From: Ophiobolus disseminans
Lineage: Eukaryota > Ascomycota > Dothideomycetes > Pleosporales > Phaeosphaeriaceae
Assembly (NCBI GenBank): GCA_010093685.1
Contig: MU006222.1
Coordinates: 806,001-870,000, forward strand
Length of the DNA stretch: 64,000 nucleotides
Direction: 5' to 3'
Part shown: in pieces, positions 22,982-33,919 of the stretch
How the letters are laid out: the number at the start of each line of letters is the position of its first letter
Position numbering within the stretch: the stretch's first letter is position 1
Notes under the pieces: generated by a model
The model's database searches: none
The model's input: the letters and a program-made list of their open reading frames with translations, nothing else
Told to the model about the DNA's origin: nothing
Program-made: the position numbers and the translations under genes

Positions 22982-25130
22982 TCAATCAAACCTCCTACTC
23001 CTCATAACATCCATATCCACAGGCAAAGCCTCACAGTTGAAATTTCTAAAATCGTGTTCCGCCCTCGCAGTCTCTCTCGCCTCAGACGGTGTGGTGTCGT
23101 TACTATACGCCGACGACGGCGCCCTCGCGACACCCATCGGCGGTTCGTTGTTTGCTGTAACCGGTCTCGATATATCTGCCGCAACGGCGCCCTGCAAGCT
23201 CAAGTCCAGAATTTGGTGCGATCTTGGCTGCGGATTTTGTGCGAGCTTGATGAATTCTAGACTCGACAATCTACGCGGAGGCTGTACTTTAGGCGCCGTT
23301 GGATATTCGGGTGCCTCTTTAATGGTAGGTGTGGTTGAATTTTGGTTGTTTGCGTTGCCATGCATGCGCGAGGATGTCTTGAGGGCGGACTTTGGTGGGA
23401 AGGTAGCGCGGTTGCGGGGAGCGAGGGGGTTACTGCGTCGCTTTTCGGTGGGTTTCTGGGTGGTTGCTGCGTATTCGGGTGGTGGGGTTACTGGTGCGTT
23501 TACGTAGAAGCGTGTGCTCTTGTATGAGGCTGGAGTTATGGGCGTGTTTGTCTCGCTGTTTTGTTCGAGTTTTGATAGTGCGTCGGTCACATCGCCCATG
23601 TCGTCGCCATTCAGATCATGGTCAAATACCTCGAATGCTCTCTTCGGCGTGCTTCTCTTGCTTGGTGAATTGCTATGTTCAAAGATTGGCATGGAACTGC
23701 GCGGCGGTTGAAGAGCTGGGAGCGGCCATTCAGCTGGTACTTCAGGGACTGGTGGAGCTTCATCGGCAAACTTGACGCTTCGATCGTGTAATAAGGACCG
23801 AGAAGGGCTTGAGCATGAAGTGATGCTCCCGCGGCTGCTGGTCGATCCAGTGGAGACTCTCTTCACTTTCCAAGCACCAGTCTTATTGTCCACCTCCAGT
23901 GTCGAAGCTCCAAACTGAAGCGAATCGGCCAGCGTGCGTGAGTCCTCGAAGACGGAGACTTCGTATTGGTGCAGCGTTTCGCTGGAATCGTTCTTGTGGA
24001 TGGACAGGTGTCCACCAGGGCTGATGCTGGCAAGACTCTTCTTACTAGCCATGGCACTGAGCGCCACGTTGCTGGTGCTGTTGAGATTGACACGGCTGTT
24101 ACGTCCGGAGTAGTCGCCCGACATTCTCGATCCATTCGGCACATGGAAGCGCAGATCGACGCGAACGACCGCGAACATTATCACAACCACTATCTCGGTG
24201 ACGAAATTGAATGCGTAGAAGCAAGCCCTGTGGAGATACCATGGCTGAGCGATCGGCACGCCTACATCATCTCGCACCCGAGTCTGCGGAAGCCATGCGA
24301 TCACGCAACGGAAGAGTTGCCCTGTAGTAAGAACCGTGACCGCTAGTAGTAATATTGTGACGTTGACTCTAAGACGGCCGGCGCCGAACTTCTCGACTTC
24401 ACGGCGCGGTATCAGAAGCGATACTATGACCAACACCGCTGGTGCGAAGCAGAAGACTGTGAAGTATGTTTGTCCGATAAGCTGCATAGTGCGGAAAGCA
24501 CTGAGCTTCGTCTCGTTGATCGTGAAGAACTGCCAGATGGAGACCATGATGACCATGATTAGGGTTAGGACGAGCAGACCAAGTGCGCCACGGTGTAGGA
24601 TGCGGTATGGAGTCGACCAGCCCAGTCGTTGATGCTGCGCGCGGATAATGCGCTGTACGAAGAACCAATCGATCATGAACAAAATGATGGTTCCGACGTA
24701 TACGAATACGTTGGCTGCGATGCCGAGACCAACATTCCTTGGGTAGCAAGACCATGCTATTCGTAATGTCATGGTGATGATACGAATTTTGCAGAGACCT
24801 GTATCTAGTTAATCGATGACCCTCTTGTTAAAGCCTTGTCTGAGGAGCATACCAAGAATTGCGCCATTGAAGATGAACTTGTGTCCGCGGCCCTTGTTGG
24901 CTTTGAAGATCTTGATATGAATGACACCGAAGATGAGGTATAAAACAAGGAAAGCCGCCGTGATGGGTACATCGGGTACAACCTTTGGCTCGCCGCCGAG
25001 GCCTTGGTTATGAGGAGGATATGGTGGACCTTTGGCGTAGATGCGCTCTCTCTGGTATTCGTTAGTCGCACGCCAACGTCAAGTCTATCTCAGGACTACT
25101 CACCTCTGAAGTATAGATTGGGTCAGACAT
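22982..25130 (-). CDS. DUF3112 seven-helix membrane protein
   Basis: Exons 25130-25104 (only nine codons), 25051-24853 and 24798-22982 give 680 residues. The first 300 residues hold about seven membrane helices, for example VPITAAFLVLYLIFGVIHI, VFVYVGTIILFMIDWFFV and LLVLTLIMVIMVSIWQFF. The invariant-looking segment GHKFIFNGAILGLCKIRI falls across the second splice site. This layout matches the fungal DUF3112 family, receptor-like membrane proteins of unknown role. The C-terminal 380 residues are hydrophilic, Ser/Pro-rich and probably disordered, as in a regulated cytoplasmic tail. The tiny first exon is inferred from splice signals and frame. A signalling role is only a guess from topology. 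Confidence 0.85.
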
Positions 25131-25989
25131 CTTAACGGTTCCACCAAGCGCGAATAGGTCGAAGTAGCAAGTACGAAGCCAAACAGGTCAGTCTAGACGC
25201 CTAGGTGCCCGAGGGTATATCATGCAAGCGGAGACAGCACAGCTCTAGGCCCGAGGGAGACACAGCATGGCTTAGAGCCCATGCGTCCAAGATAAGTAAC
25301 AGATGAATGACGATTGTGTGATATAGGCTGACGGGCGAAGCCAATTGGGACAATGATTCAAGCCATAGCGCCTGTCACAGTGATGCGGGTAGACTATGGT
25401 CCATTTTTAGGTTGCACAGCATCAGCCTGCGCAACAATGGGGTGCCGAGGGTTGTTGTGATATGCTACCATGCGTGCGGTAGTCGGAAGATCGGCAGGGC
25501 ATCTTACAGTTCCATAGATGGAGATCCTGATTTCTCTATATCGACCACCTTTCACACGACCATCGCGGTTCATCTTTTGCTATCTTTTGCTAACGGAAGT
25601 ATCTTCGTATTCTTGATGATGCTTGAGCCAAGTCCTAAGCCAATAAACTAATGTTGTCAGCTGCGCTTTGGAGTGCTCCTTTCCTGGAGGATGGTTGTGT
25701 TCGGGTCTCCTCACAGAAGCCGGAGATCTGCGCGGCGCACATGCTGCGAGATGACTGGAGAGTTGAGATGAGATCGGTATAACGGCGAAACCCTCCGCGA
25801 TGACGTTAACATCGGCGGTTCTCGAGGAAACTTCCGTTGTCTGAGCATAACAACACGCTCCGCCTTCCAGAATATTTCAAACCATACCTAGGTACTCGGG
25901 CGCTACCCGAAAGTAATGTCCAACATGCGCTACGCATCCCCTATGTAAATACGACTCAATTATCTGTACAAAGACCGCCCTTACACTCC
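25131..25989. other. Intergenic, DUF3112 promoter and CorA-like 3' side
   Basis: No gene seen. Contains one TACCTAGGTA palindrome (25885-25894) and a tandem 10-mer at 25573-25592. Confidence 0.55.
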
Positions 25990-27464
25990 CTACTCCGGAA
26001 CATGCCTGCGCATCTTCTCGCGCATCTTCTTTCGAAATTCTGGATCAGCAAAGCTCCATGTAAGAAAGACAGCGACGGTCAACACGGTCGTGAATAAACA
26101 GTACAACCAAAACCAGTGCGATACAATGGGTCCATCACCACGGAAGTTGAAAAAGCCAGTACTGAAAAGTGTCTGTCATGATTAGTCTCGTCAACATGAT
26201 CGATAGGACATTTAGTCAACGTACAGCCATGAACGTCCCAGACAGAAACCAGAGAGTTACAATTGCGACGGTGCGCATGTTTGCACTGTCCTTCTTGGTG
26301 TTTTCGCTGATCTTGAGGGATCGGTCCGCAGTATCAAGGGATGACTTTGCAGTTTGCTGGTTGAGTGCGTTGTCACGTTGAGCCAACAAGTTGCTGCACT
26401 ACACAACGATTAGCAAGATAACCTCCAGTGTGATACTGAGATTTTTGGAAGCTCACCATTTGCAGCTCCAGGTACGTCATCTTACCCTCACTTTCGATCG
26501 CCCACATCTCCATGAACTCGACCTTCTGCTTCATCATTCTTGATATGATGTTTTCAGCCTTCACGCATTTTGTTTTTTGATATGTTGTATGAAGAGCGCC
26601 AAGCCATTGAACAAGTCGCCGGCGAGAGATACAAGCGGCCTCGTTGTACGCGCAGTCTGTGGCAATTGCGGTGAGTTCAGCGGCTGCATAACCAAGATTG
26701 GCATGCTTCCATTTCTGATCCAGCTCCCGACTCTTCGACTCGGATGCATAGTGCCTCCTGTACGTTCCAATGTCTAATTCGATCTTGCGGATGTCTCGGC
26801 GCATATCACTTGTCGTCTTTGGGAGTTTCTGCAGTCGCATCTCGAGGAGGATGGCGGCGATGAAACATGGGTACCATGCCACGGTCGGCGCTGCTTTTAA
26901 CCTTTCCTTGAACTGTTTTAAGTCGTTCTTTGTAAGCGTTCGCATGATGCAACTGCTGTGCATGGTGCTACTGTTAGAGACACAAGGCAAGCTGAAGTCG
27001 GTAATATCATCGTTCCACCTGGAGGATTTCATGACGAAGCCCAAGTACCCGTTTTCCAAGGGTACCTCGAAAGCCATTGAAGGTGTTTGTAGCGGGCTCG
27101 AAGAGAGATAGTCTTTTTCCAACTTGAACACCTCGTTGATCAAGTCGACCGTGGCGCTTGGAAAAGGGCTATATGGCAAAAGGTCGTGGTTTGTCGGAGC
27201 GATTATGAGGCGGAGTACTCGGACGGGCTGTGTATTGTCGTGAGTGAGAGTAGCTGACATTGTCGACTCGCTGAATGCCAACCAATTGGGAGCACCGGTC
27301 GGCAGGGCAAGTTCCTTCACGTTCGAACTCCCATCCTTGTACGATGCAATCTCGAAGCAAGTGATGTCTCCTCTATCAGTGAATTTACCGATACCTTTGC
27401 CACAGAAGTCGGCAAACTCCTTCGTGACTGTGGCCAAAGGACCGGGCTGAGCAGACGCAACCAT
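25990..27464 (-). CDS. CorA-like fungal membrane protein
   Basis: Exons 27464-26457, 26398-26225 and 26172-25990 give 454 residues. A long soluble N-terminal region with helical, charged segments is followed by two closely spaced C-terminal membrane helices, VTLWFLSGTFMATLFSTG and WFWLYCLFTTVLTVAVFLTW. This is the topology of CorA-type magnesium channels. The GMN loop that marks true Mg2+ channels is not visible at the end of the first helix. Such CorA-like proteins are common in filamentous fungi and have no assigned substrate. The splice sites were picked because they keep frame through CSNLLAQRDNALNQ and FMATLFSTGFF. Magnesium transport should not be assumed. Confidence 0.8.
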
Positions 27465-27858
27465 TTTGAAGAGCTGAATCGTTTTAGCGAGGCTGCTTTA
27501 CGTATTTATATTCGCCAGCCTGCTCAGCTGCCCCTCGGTCAGGGGCTGATGCCGCATGTGTATGCAGTGGCGTTGGAACCTAACATGTCGAAAAACGACA
27601 ACCCTTTTCACCGGATTATGAGTACATTCTTTCACTGGTGGTGTCGTGCTGAGAAGCATTTGTCAATGATCAAGACGGTAGTTGTGGTGTAAAAAGGGTC
27701 TCAACATCGCAGTGCGTCATTGGCGCAATGGCCCGGATCAACACAGCAACCGCGACACAATTATTTCGTCCCAGCTTTCCTTGACCATTAACACCCCCCC
27801 CCCCCACCAATGTATCCACGATAGCGCAAACCCTTTACGATTCCCTTAACATCGAAAA
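27465..27858. other. Divergent promoter region
   Basis: 394 bp between the starts of the CorA-like gene and the next plus-strand gene. A run of C residues (about 27791-27806) lies some 50 bp upstream of the ATG at 27859. No gene. Confidence 0.6.
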
Positions 27859-28973
27859 ATGCCTCCGAAAGCGAAACAACGCGCCGTTAAGGCCCCACAA
27901 AAGTCCATCCCAGAGCCATTCTCCCCAGCGCCCGAAGAACTCGCAGACCTCCTCTCGACATTCAGTAGAGACACTGTATACATAACGTACGTCTAGCACG
28001 GGATGTTACACACCAAAATAAGCCTGGACTAACCTGACCTACCAGCCACATCGACACCCACCCCGCATGGTTCAAAAAGCGCATCTTCGCCGTCCCCGTG
28101 ATCCTCAACGCCACAATCACCCTCATCCTCCTGCTCCGCGCCTACTACATCCTCCCGCACTACTGGGCAATCGCACTCTCCGTGCTCGGCAACCACAACA
28201 GCACGACAATCTACTACGCGGACAGCACGTGGGCGACGCTGATATGGCGCGTCTTCAAGCGCATGCTCAGCTTCATGCTCGACTTCATCTTGTTCCGCAT
28301 CGTCGGGCCTTGGCCGTGGAGCTTCTTCCTCGAGGAGCCCGGTAATCCCGTGCGCTGGCGCTGGAACATCGGGTTTAGGGATGAGGAGGTGTATGTAAGG
28401 CAGAGTCGCGGGTGGGGCCAGGTGGATCTTCTAGGCGCGGCGGAGGGCGCGTCGGGGAAAGCTGGGGCGCAGAGTCCTTTTTTCAAAACTAGGATTCTGC
28501 CTGCAGTGGATAAGGACCGGCTTAAGAGCAAGACGGGGTATCTACTCATGGACGCGGACTTCGACCTCGATTTCTACGGCATGATCGCCGCCACGCAGTG
28601 TCTGGACCGTAAAACCATCTCCGCCGCGTCGCTGCGTAAAGCAGTCTTTGTGTACGTGGGCGATTTGAGCTCCGAGGTGCCGAATGGGCAGTGGGCGGTT
28701 TGGGACTGTGGGCAGTTGGACGAGGGGTCCGATACGGAGGCGCGCAAGAAATTACTGCAGTTTAAAGATAAGCTCACGGGAATGGGCAAGGAGAGCGTAT
28801 TCTTCAAGTGGGTCGAGCTCATACAGTTTGAGAGTAATGCGCCCGGAGGCTTTAGCAAGGAGCGACAGGTTGAGGCGGCGGATAAGGCGCGCAAGATGTT
28901 TGAGGCCGAGGGCGTGGACTGGGAGGAGTTTAGTCGCGAGATTGGTGGGTTGGAGGATATGGCTGGGATATAG
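27859..28973 (+). CDS. Conserved-looking membrane protein, unrecognised
   Basis: Exons 27859-27986 and 28046-28973 encode 351 residues. The short first exon gives a basic N-terminus (MPPKAKQRAVKAPQKS). Hydrophobic segments appear near residues 56-88 (PVILNATITLILLLRAYYI) and 120-145 (MLSFMLDFILFRIVGPWPWS). The rest is soluble, with a regular globular look (LLMDADFDLDFYGMIAATQ, RKAVFVYVGDLSS). Coding status is well supported by length, clean splicing and codon use. I do not recognise a named family. It is divergent from the CorA-like gene across 394 bp. The two helices suggest an anchored endomembrane protein, but that is inference. Confidence 0.75.
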
Positions 28974-29378
28974 GGCTGGACGAAGAACATTACATATAGC
29001 AAGGCGCATGGGTTGTAACTTTGCACAGGGTGTTGGTGTGGGATGAGGCTCAAGGTGTTTGTATATATTGATTGCATTTGATACCCATGACACTTTTCGG
29101 AAGCGAGGTCATATAACATTCCAATGTCGCACTTCTCTTCTTCTCCATCCTCATCTCTTGCACTTCGTGCAAGTCCTTCTGCCGCCATCGCGTCCGCGCT
29201 CGCGCGACTGATACATATCGTAGACGCGCCATCATCGCCTCGACTCGGCATCGTCATGGCGCCGGTCCAGCCAAGGGCCTGCCTGTCTGGGCATGCGACG
29301 TCGTGACAGCATCGTCGACATGATGCCCACACCACCAATCGTCTTTAAAATTCTATCCTCAAACCTCAAAGTCTTCAC
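28974..29378. other. Intergenic between convergent genes
   Basis: 405 bp with only short overlapping ORFs; expected 3' UTRs. Nothing else seen. Confidence 0.6.
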
Positions 29379-29990
29379 TCAGACCTTCGTCCTCACCCTC
29401 CCCAACCCCCCACTCAACTTCCGCTCCTCCTTCCGCCTCGGACTCCCATGCCGACTCGACGCCTTGGACCCCGCCTCGGACGCCGGCGACGCCTCGCGGT
29501 GCCTGCGTACCGGCCGCCTCATCTCCCCGCTGCTGGCGTCGTTGAGCGTGTCGCTCCTCTTGCGGAGCTTTTTGACTGGGGATGTCGACGTCGAAAGATG
29601 TTGTTGGCCCGCAGCATACGGCGGTGATTGACTCGACAAGCGTCTCCGCCTGCGCTCTTCCACGAGCGTCTTGTCCGACTCGGGACTCATGCCGACGACG
29701 TCCCTCCTCCTCGGTCGCGTGGGCGGCGTGATTGGCCGTTCCAAGTCCTCGATGCTGACGTTGATGGTCTTGGAGATGTCGGTGCGCCTCCGCGGCGAGC
29801 CGGTGCGTTGCTTGCTGTACGATTCGAGAAACTTTTCTACGTCCCGCTTATTTACGTCTGTGGAGACGAGGCGCACGACTTCGAGGACCAGGAAGGAGGT
29901 GGCGATGTAGGATATGAGAAAGCCGAGGCGGGACCAGAAGGTGGGGTCGATGAGGAAGGAGAAGAGGGATAGGAAGGATGTGAAAGACAT
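29379..29990 (-). CDS. Small single-helix membrane protein, unrecognised
   Basis: A single-exon ORF of 203 residues with an ATG at 29990. The first 45 residues are hydrophobic (FLSLFSFLIDPTFWSRLGFL, then ISYIATSFLVLEVVRLVS), enough for one or two membrane passes. The remaining 150 residues are basic, rich in Ser, Arg, Pro and Lys, and look disordered. The sharp change from a hydrophobic start to a charged tail is typical of a real tail-exposed membrane protein rather than a chance frame. No family is recognised. The antisense and shifted frames over the same bases lack such structure. Confidence 0.6.
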   Translation of the reverse strand: MSFTSFLSLFSFLIDPTFWSRLGFLISYIATSFLVLEVVRLVSTDVNKRDVEKFLESYSKQRTGSPRRRTDISKTINVSIEDLERPITPPTRPRRRDVVGMSPESDKTLVEERRRRRLSSQSPPYAAGQQHLSTSTSPVKKLRKRSDTLNDASSGEMRRPVRRHREASPASEAGSKASSRHGSPRRKEERKLSGGLGRVRTKV

Positions 29991-31014
29991 TTTTGGATGG
30001 TCCTGGAAGGAAGATATCGTCGGTATGGAAGGTTTGGAAAAGTGTAACAGGAGGGGAAGTTTGGTGTGATAGAAGTACCCCTCTATATTTTCTCCCAGTG
30101 TGTGCGTAAAGCAAGGGATCTCTCCAGTTCTCTTCCTGCACTTTACTTATCGTCCCGACCCAAAAATCTGCAGTGAGAAAAGTCGTGCAACCAAACCTCA
30201 CATGTGCGACAACAAGACCAACTCGGGGCAGCCCCCTCCACCATATACCCCCCTCCAAACCGACACCCCACCTCACGCCGTCGCACATGCAAGTCCCTTC
30301 CCTGCCCATCCGCGCCATGTATTGTCTCATCTCCCCCAACACGCCCCCATACGGCGCTCCCCAGGACATGTAATTATAGGCTCCCCAGCCCTCGAACCCA
30401 ATCACCGGGTTTCATCCTACGTTTGAAGTCCGCGGCGCTATTCCCCATATAGCGCGCAGCGTATCGGAAGCGATTCCACTTGATCGGCGTGAACGAGGGT
30501 AGGCCGAGCGCGCTAGCGATGAAACCAATGGGACGCCGAGCGGGCGCCTACACACGGCGCAGTTAGGAAAAGTGCTACGCCATGTTAATTTACGCAGTCG
30601 TCGACAGCTGGGCGCGGACTACTGCATTGGGCAGTATGAGATGCCGCTTCGAGGCGTATTATCGCAGGATTTGCGCGCCTTGTAGGGATGTGCGACGCCA
30701 TTTAATCTACACAATCGCTTGCGCGTGCGGAGCGCGAGGTATGGCTTGCGCGGAGGGGTCGAGATGCGTGGTAAGACGAGGATATTTCGTGTCCGGCAGT
30801 TGAGATGGGGGTCAAGTCTTATTCGTGACAGAGGCTCGTGAGCAAGTTTGGTCGGAATGGAATGCTCCGCGTGACTATGGGTAGAAACAAGTGCATTTCA
30901 GGTGCAGAGAGGATGACGCTGGATACCCAATGCGCCAATAGCTACGGGAGATAATAATGACGCCTATGCACCGCGCTGAAGTGATTCAAAACCTGGCATA
31001 AAAAGAAAAAAGTT
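29991..31014. other. Intergenic with CpG-rich repeated segment
   Basis: No gene recognised. The part 30420-30780 is rich in CpG and holds a 7-bp inverted repeat (30435-30441 with 30449-30455) and an imperfect direct repeat of about 29 bp (near 30572 and 30690). Confidence 0.5.
30572..30718. repeat. Imperfect direct repeat, ~29 bp, two copies
   Basis: Copy one starts at about 30572 with GTGCTACGCCATGTTAATTT and copy two at about 30690 with GTGCGACGCCATTTAATCTA. About 24 of 29 positions agree, allowing one gap. Spacing is near 118 bp. Function unknown. Confidence 0.45.
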
Positions 31015-33342
31015 TCATCGGATAACTTCGTCGCTCAGCATGCTCTGGTCCCACACTACTTCTTCCACTACCCGCTCAGTCGAAGCCCATGTCGCCGTGC
31101 TGCTTGCGCTTTGCTGTAAGATGGTTGGGCTTACATCACCCACTGCATTGCGCCATATCCATCTCGTAACATGACTTGAAGGCTCCCACCATACCCTGAT
31201 AAAGTTCCGGTAGAATAGCGTCGGTAAGACGAAAGGGTATTGCGGCGCGTCGGGGTTGACGGAGTATTGGTAACGCGAGTAGGTAGCGTACGGGTGTTGA
31301 CAATACAATTCGCACGCAATTTCCTCACTGATCCACCAAAGCAGGAGAGTCAGGAGGAGGATGCTCCAGGGAGTGAGGCCGCCACACATTCGCCAACGAG
31401 ATCCTTCTCTTTTTGTCTTCAGCCGTGAGTCCCAGAAGACTATTACTGGATATTTCCACAGAGGTATTCGATGGCCTGCTTCAACTGCGCACGGACACTC
31501 GCGGACTACGGTTCTACCCGTGCCGTCGACCTCTTCTCCGTGCTCGACCCGATCCTCAACGCGCTTCATGCCGCGGCTTGCATCTCGTATACTTGTCCGC
31601 GCCGCGCGTAAGCGATCGTTCATGCGATGAAGGTGGAGTAGCTCTTGCTGTCGTTGCCGCTCGGCTTCGTTGCGAGGTATAGTAGTAGGGACCTGGAGAC
31701 CCTGGAGCGTGTCTTCTTCGACTTCTTCAACGGGTGAGGCAATGAGGTCTTCGAGAGAGTTGATGGTGGAGTCGCCGTAGTCAGCTGACTCTCGTCTGCC
31801 GTGTGCTCTTGCTTCTTGGACGAGAGCTTGGAGGGCTGAGCTAGGAACTTGAGGTCGAACGGTGTCAACAACAACCTCCTCCAATACTTCGTTTGCGGTG
31901 CGTGTGTCGTTTTCCTGTGCCGATGTTTGTTCCTGCGGCGAGCCCTTCTTCGGTGACTGAGATGGCGAGCGTGCTATTGTAATGTGCTTTCGGATGGTCC
32001 GCGGACCTGGAGTCTCCACCCAGGCGCCAGTCACGACTGGAGTTTTTGGATTCAGTATTGTGCGCTCCACGGGCATTGGTGTCGCATCCACGTCTTCTGC
32101 TTCCCTCTCCTCGGCAACTTCTTCCTCCAGCGGAGCTTCAGGCTCCTGTGGGGCATCCTCTGGCTCCTCCTGAGGTGGCTGCATATCTGGCGCTGCTTCT
32201 TCAGGCTCGGTGTTCGACTGGGGTATATGCTCATCCTCAACAGATTCGTCCTTGCCTGGCGAGAGAGGCGGTGTGGCTGTTTGCTTTATCTGGAAAGAGC
32301 TATCCGGCTGTCTTGCAGGAGCGGTCTGAGGTCGCGATGCCGCTACCCGCCCTGGGCTTGGTGTATTCGAAGCGCGTGCAAGCCGTCGAAGCAGGTCCTG
32401 CGAGTCTTCTCTGCGGTGCCTCGACGGCCTTGCGGGTCGCTTCTGAGTACCAGCATCCACGTTGCGCTCCACGACGCTCACAGTCTCTGTGCTTGTCTGA
32501 TATATGGTAACCGGCGAGTTCTCCTTGCCGGTACCCGTGACCGGCTGCGATTTCCCGATCGACTGCCACGACGCTGCCCTGTTTCGTATCCTCTTTTCCG
32601 GTGAGGCGGGTGCCTGCACTGCTGGCTCCGCATTGTTCGCGACATTCGTTGCAGAAGATAATCGTGGCCGACGTATTGGCTCAGGCGAGGTCTCGCGTAT
32701 CCTATCCAGCTTCAAGCTCTCCAGCTCTCTCTGCCGTATGTCGTCAAGGGCGGTGTTGCGGGGAATGTATGGGGTGGACGCGATGATGGAGGCCTCGTTG
32801 AGCTCGAATGTCAGGTCCCACTCGGCGGAGCGATCGTGGCGCGGCGTGCTTTTGTGTGACAGAGGGCTGTCTTCCACAGAGTGCCGTGGCAGGTCCGCAT
32901 CATCGGCGCCCTCGTGCTGCTGATATTGGTCGTCATAGAGGCCATTGGCGGTTTCGGTCACGGGAGGCGGTTTCTGCACCTGTTCCTCGTACGTAATTGT
33001 TCTCATCCAGTTCCGGTTGGACCTGCTCTTCCTCCCCCATGTGGGCGGCGCGCGTATTGCTGGGTCGGATCTCGCCGAGCCGCTGCTGCTGGGCGGGCTC
33101 TTGACCGTGACGTGCCCGCTGGCCTCAATCGCGCCGTCATTGCGCACATGGTTCCGCTCGAGGCTGTCCAGATTGAAGTTGGTCAGTTTCGCGCTGCGCG
33201 CCTTGGAGAAGGCCGTGACTCTGCGCGTGCCATTGAGGGCTTCCTTCAGACGTCGCTCGTCGCGCGCATTCTGTATCAGCAGTCTGTCGAATTCGTCGGC
33301 GTCGTCGTTCTCGAGGGAGCTGAGGTCCTGCACGTCGTCCAT
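31015..33342 (-). CDS. Large disordered protein with C-terminal membrane helix
   Basis: A single-exon ORF of 775 residues. Residues 1-560 are low-complexity, rich in Ser, Pro, Glu and Arg, with an acidic block (EEPEDAPQEPEAPLEEEVAE). A basic helical segment follows near residue 570 (RMNDRLRAARTSIRDASRGM), then a conserved-looking domain that starts WKYPVIVFWDSRL. One membrane helix, WSILLLTLLLWWISEEIACE, lies near residue 670, with about 100 residues after it. This shape fits a tail-anchored or nuclear-envelope-type protein, but I do not recognise the family. The long open frame and clean start and stop support a real gene. Its 5' end is 577 bp from the qutR stop. Confidence 0.75.
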   Translation of the reverse strand: MDDVQDLSSLENDDADEFDRLLIQNARDERRLKEALNGTRRVTAFSKARSAKLTNFNLDSLERNHVRNDGAIEASGHVTVKSPPSSSGSARSDPAIRAPPTWGRKSRSNRNWMRTITYEEQVQKPPPVTETANGLYDDQYQQHEGADDADLPRHSVEDSPLSHKSTPRHDRSAEWDLTFELNEASIIASTPYIPRNTALDDIRQRELESLKLDRIRETSPEPIRRPRLSSATNVANNAEPAVQAPASPEKRIRNRAASWQSIGKSQPVTGTGKENSPVTIYQTSTETVSVVERNVDAGTQKRPARPSRHRREDSQDLLRRLARASNTPSPGRVAASRPQTAPARQPDSSFQIKQTATPPLSPGKDESVEDEHIPQSNTEPEEAAPDMQPPQEEPEDAPQEPEAPLEEEVAEEREAEDVDATPMPVERTILNPKTPVVTGAWVETPGPRTIRKHITIARSPSQSPKKGSPQEQTSAQENDTRTANEVLEEVVVDTVRPQVPSSALQALVQEARAHGRRESADYGDSTINSLEDLIASPVEEVEEDTLQGLQVPTTIPRNEAERQRQQELLHLHRMNDRLRAARTSIRDASRGMKRVEDRVEHGEEVDGTGRTVVRECPCAVEAGHRIPLWKYPVIVFWDSRLKTKREGSRWRMCGGLTPWSILLLTLLLWWISEEIACELYCQHPYATYSRYQYSVNPDAPQYPFVLPTLFYRNFIRVWWEPSSHVTRWIWRNAVGDVSPTILQQSASSTATWASTERVVEEVVWDQSMLSDEVIR

Positions 33343-33919
33343 GGCAGCATCGCGTCTGGTCGTGGTAGTCGCGGTAGTGCGGGTGTTGATGTCTAATCCG
33401 TGCGGCGTTGCGGTCAGTTCTGGCGCTAATCATATACCGTCCGATTGTGTCTACGATGACGCGACGGCCTGCACAAGCACAATAGATACAGTAACAAGCT
33501 TCATTCGACTTACCAGTAAAAAGCGGGGAACGCCGTCGCTGTTGGAACATTAGGTCGCGCTTGCGTACTCGCAGTGGAGCATAGTAGAGGTTGCACAGCG
33601 ATAGCGATCATGAGCGGTACGTGGATATATTTGGGCAAAGTTTCATGAATGCGAGCGGATGCACATGCGTATTGTTTTCCCTCGGTGCACGCGTCGTGAC
33701 ATTCGAGGTGCTGCGGCCCGTGCGCTTGGTCATCGTCGCAGGGATGCAATCGAGTCTCTTGAATCACCGAATGAGCTTCAGAACACGACTGCTCCTTGTT
33801 CTTGTATTGATCAAGGCTATTTATTCACAAACACTTGTTCCATTCGTTTGCTACACGCGCTATTACTTATTCTCAATGTCAGCACGAGGGCAAGCCGTAT
33901 TATAGCCATGTTTTTCACC
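33343..33919. other. Intergenic, qutR 3' side
   Basis: Promoter side of the 775-residue gene and 3' side of qutR. Short ORFs only; no gene seen. Confidence 0.6.

Noticed and set aside
27787..27808. Poly-C tract
   Set aside because: Simple homopolymer near a promoter; no further structure.
31984..32604. 206-codon plus-strand ORF and neighbours
   Set aside because: Antisense to the 775-residue minus-strand gene; low-complexity coding DNA often leaves open antisense frames.
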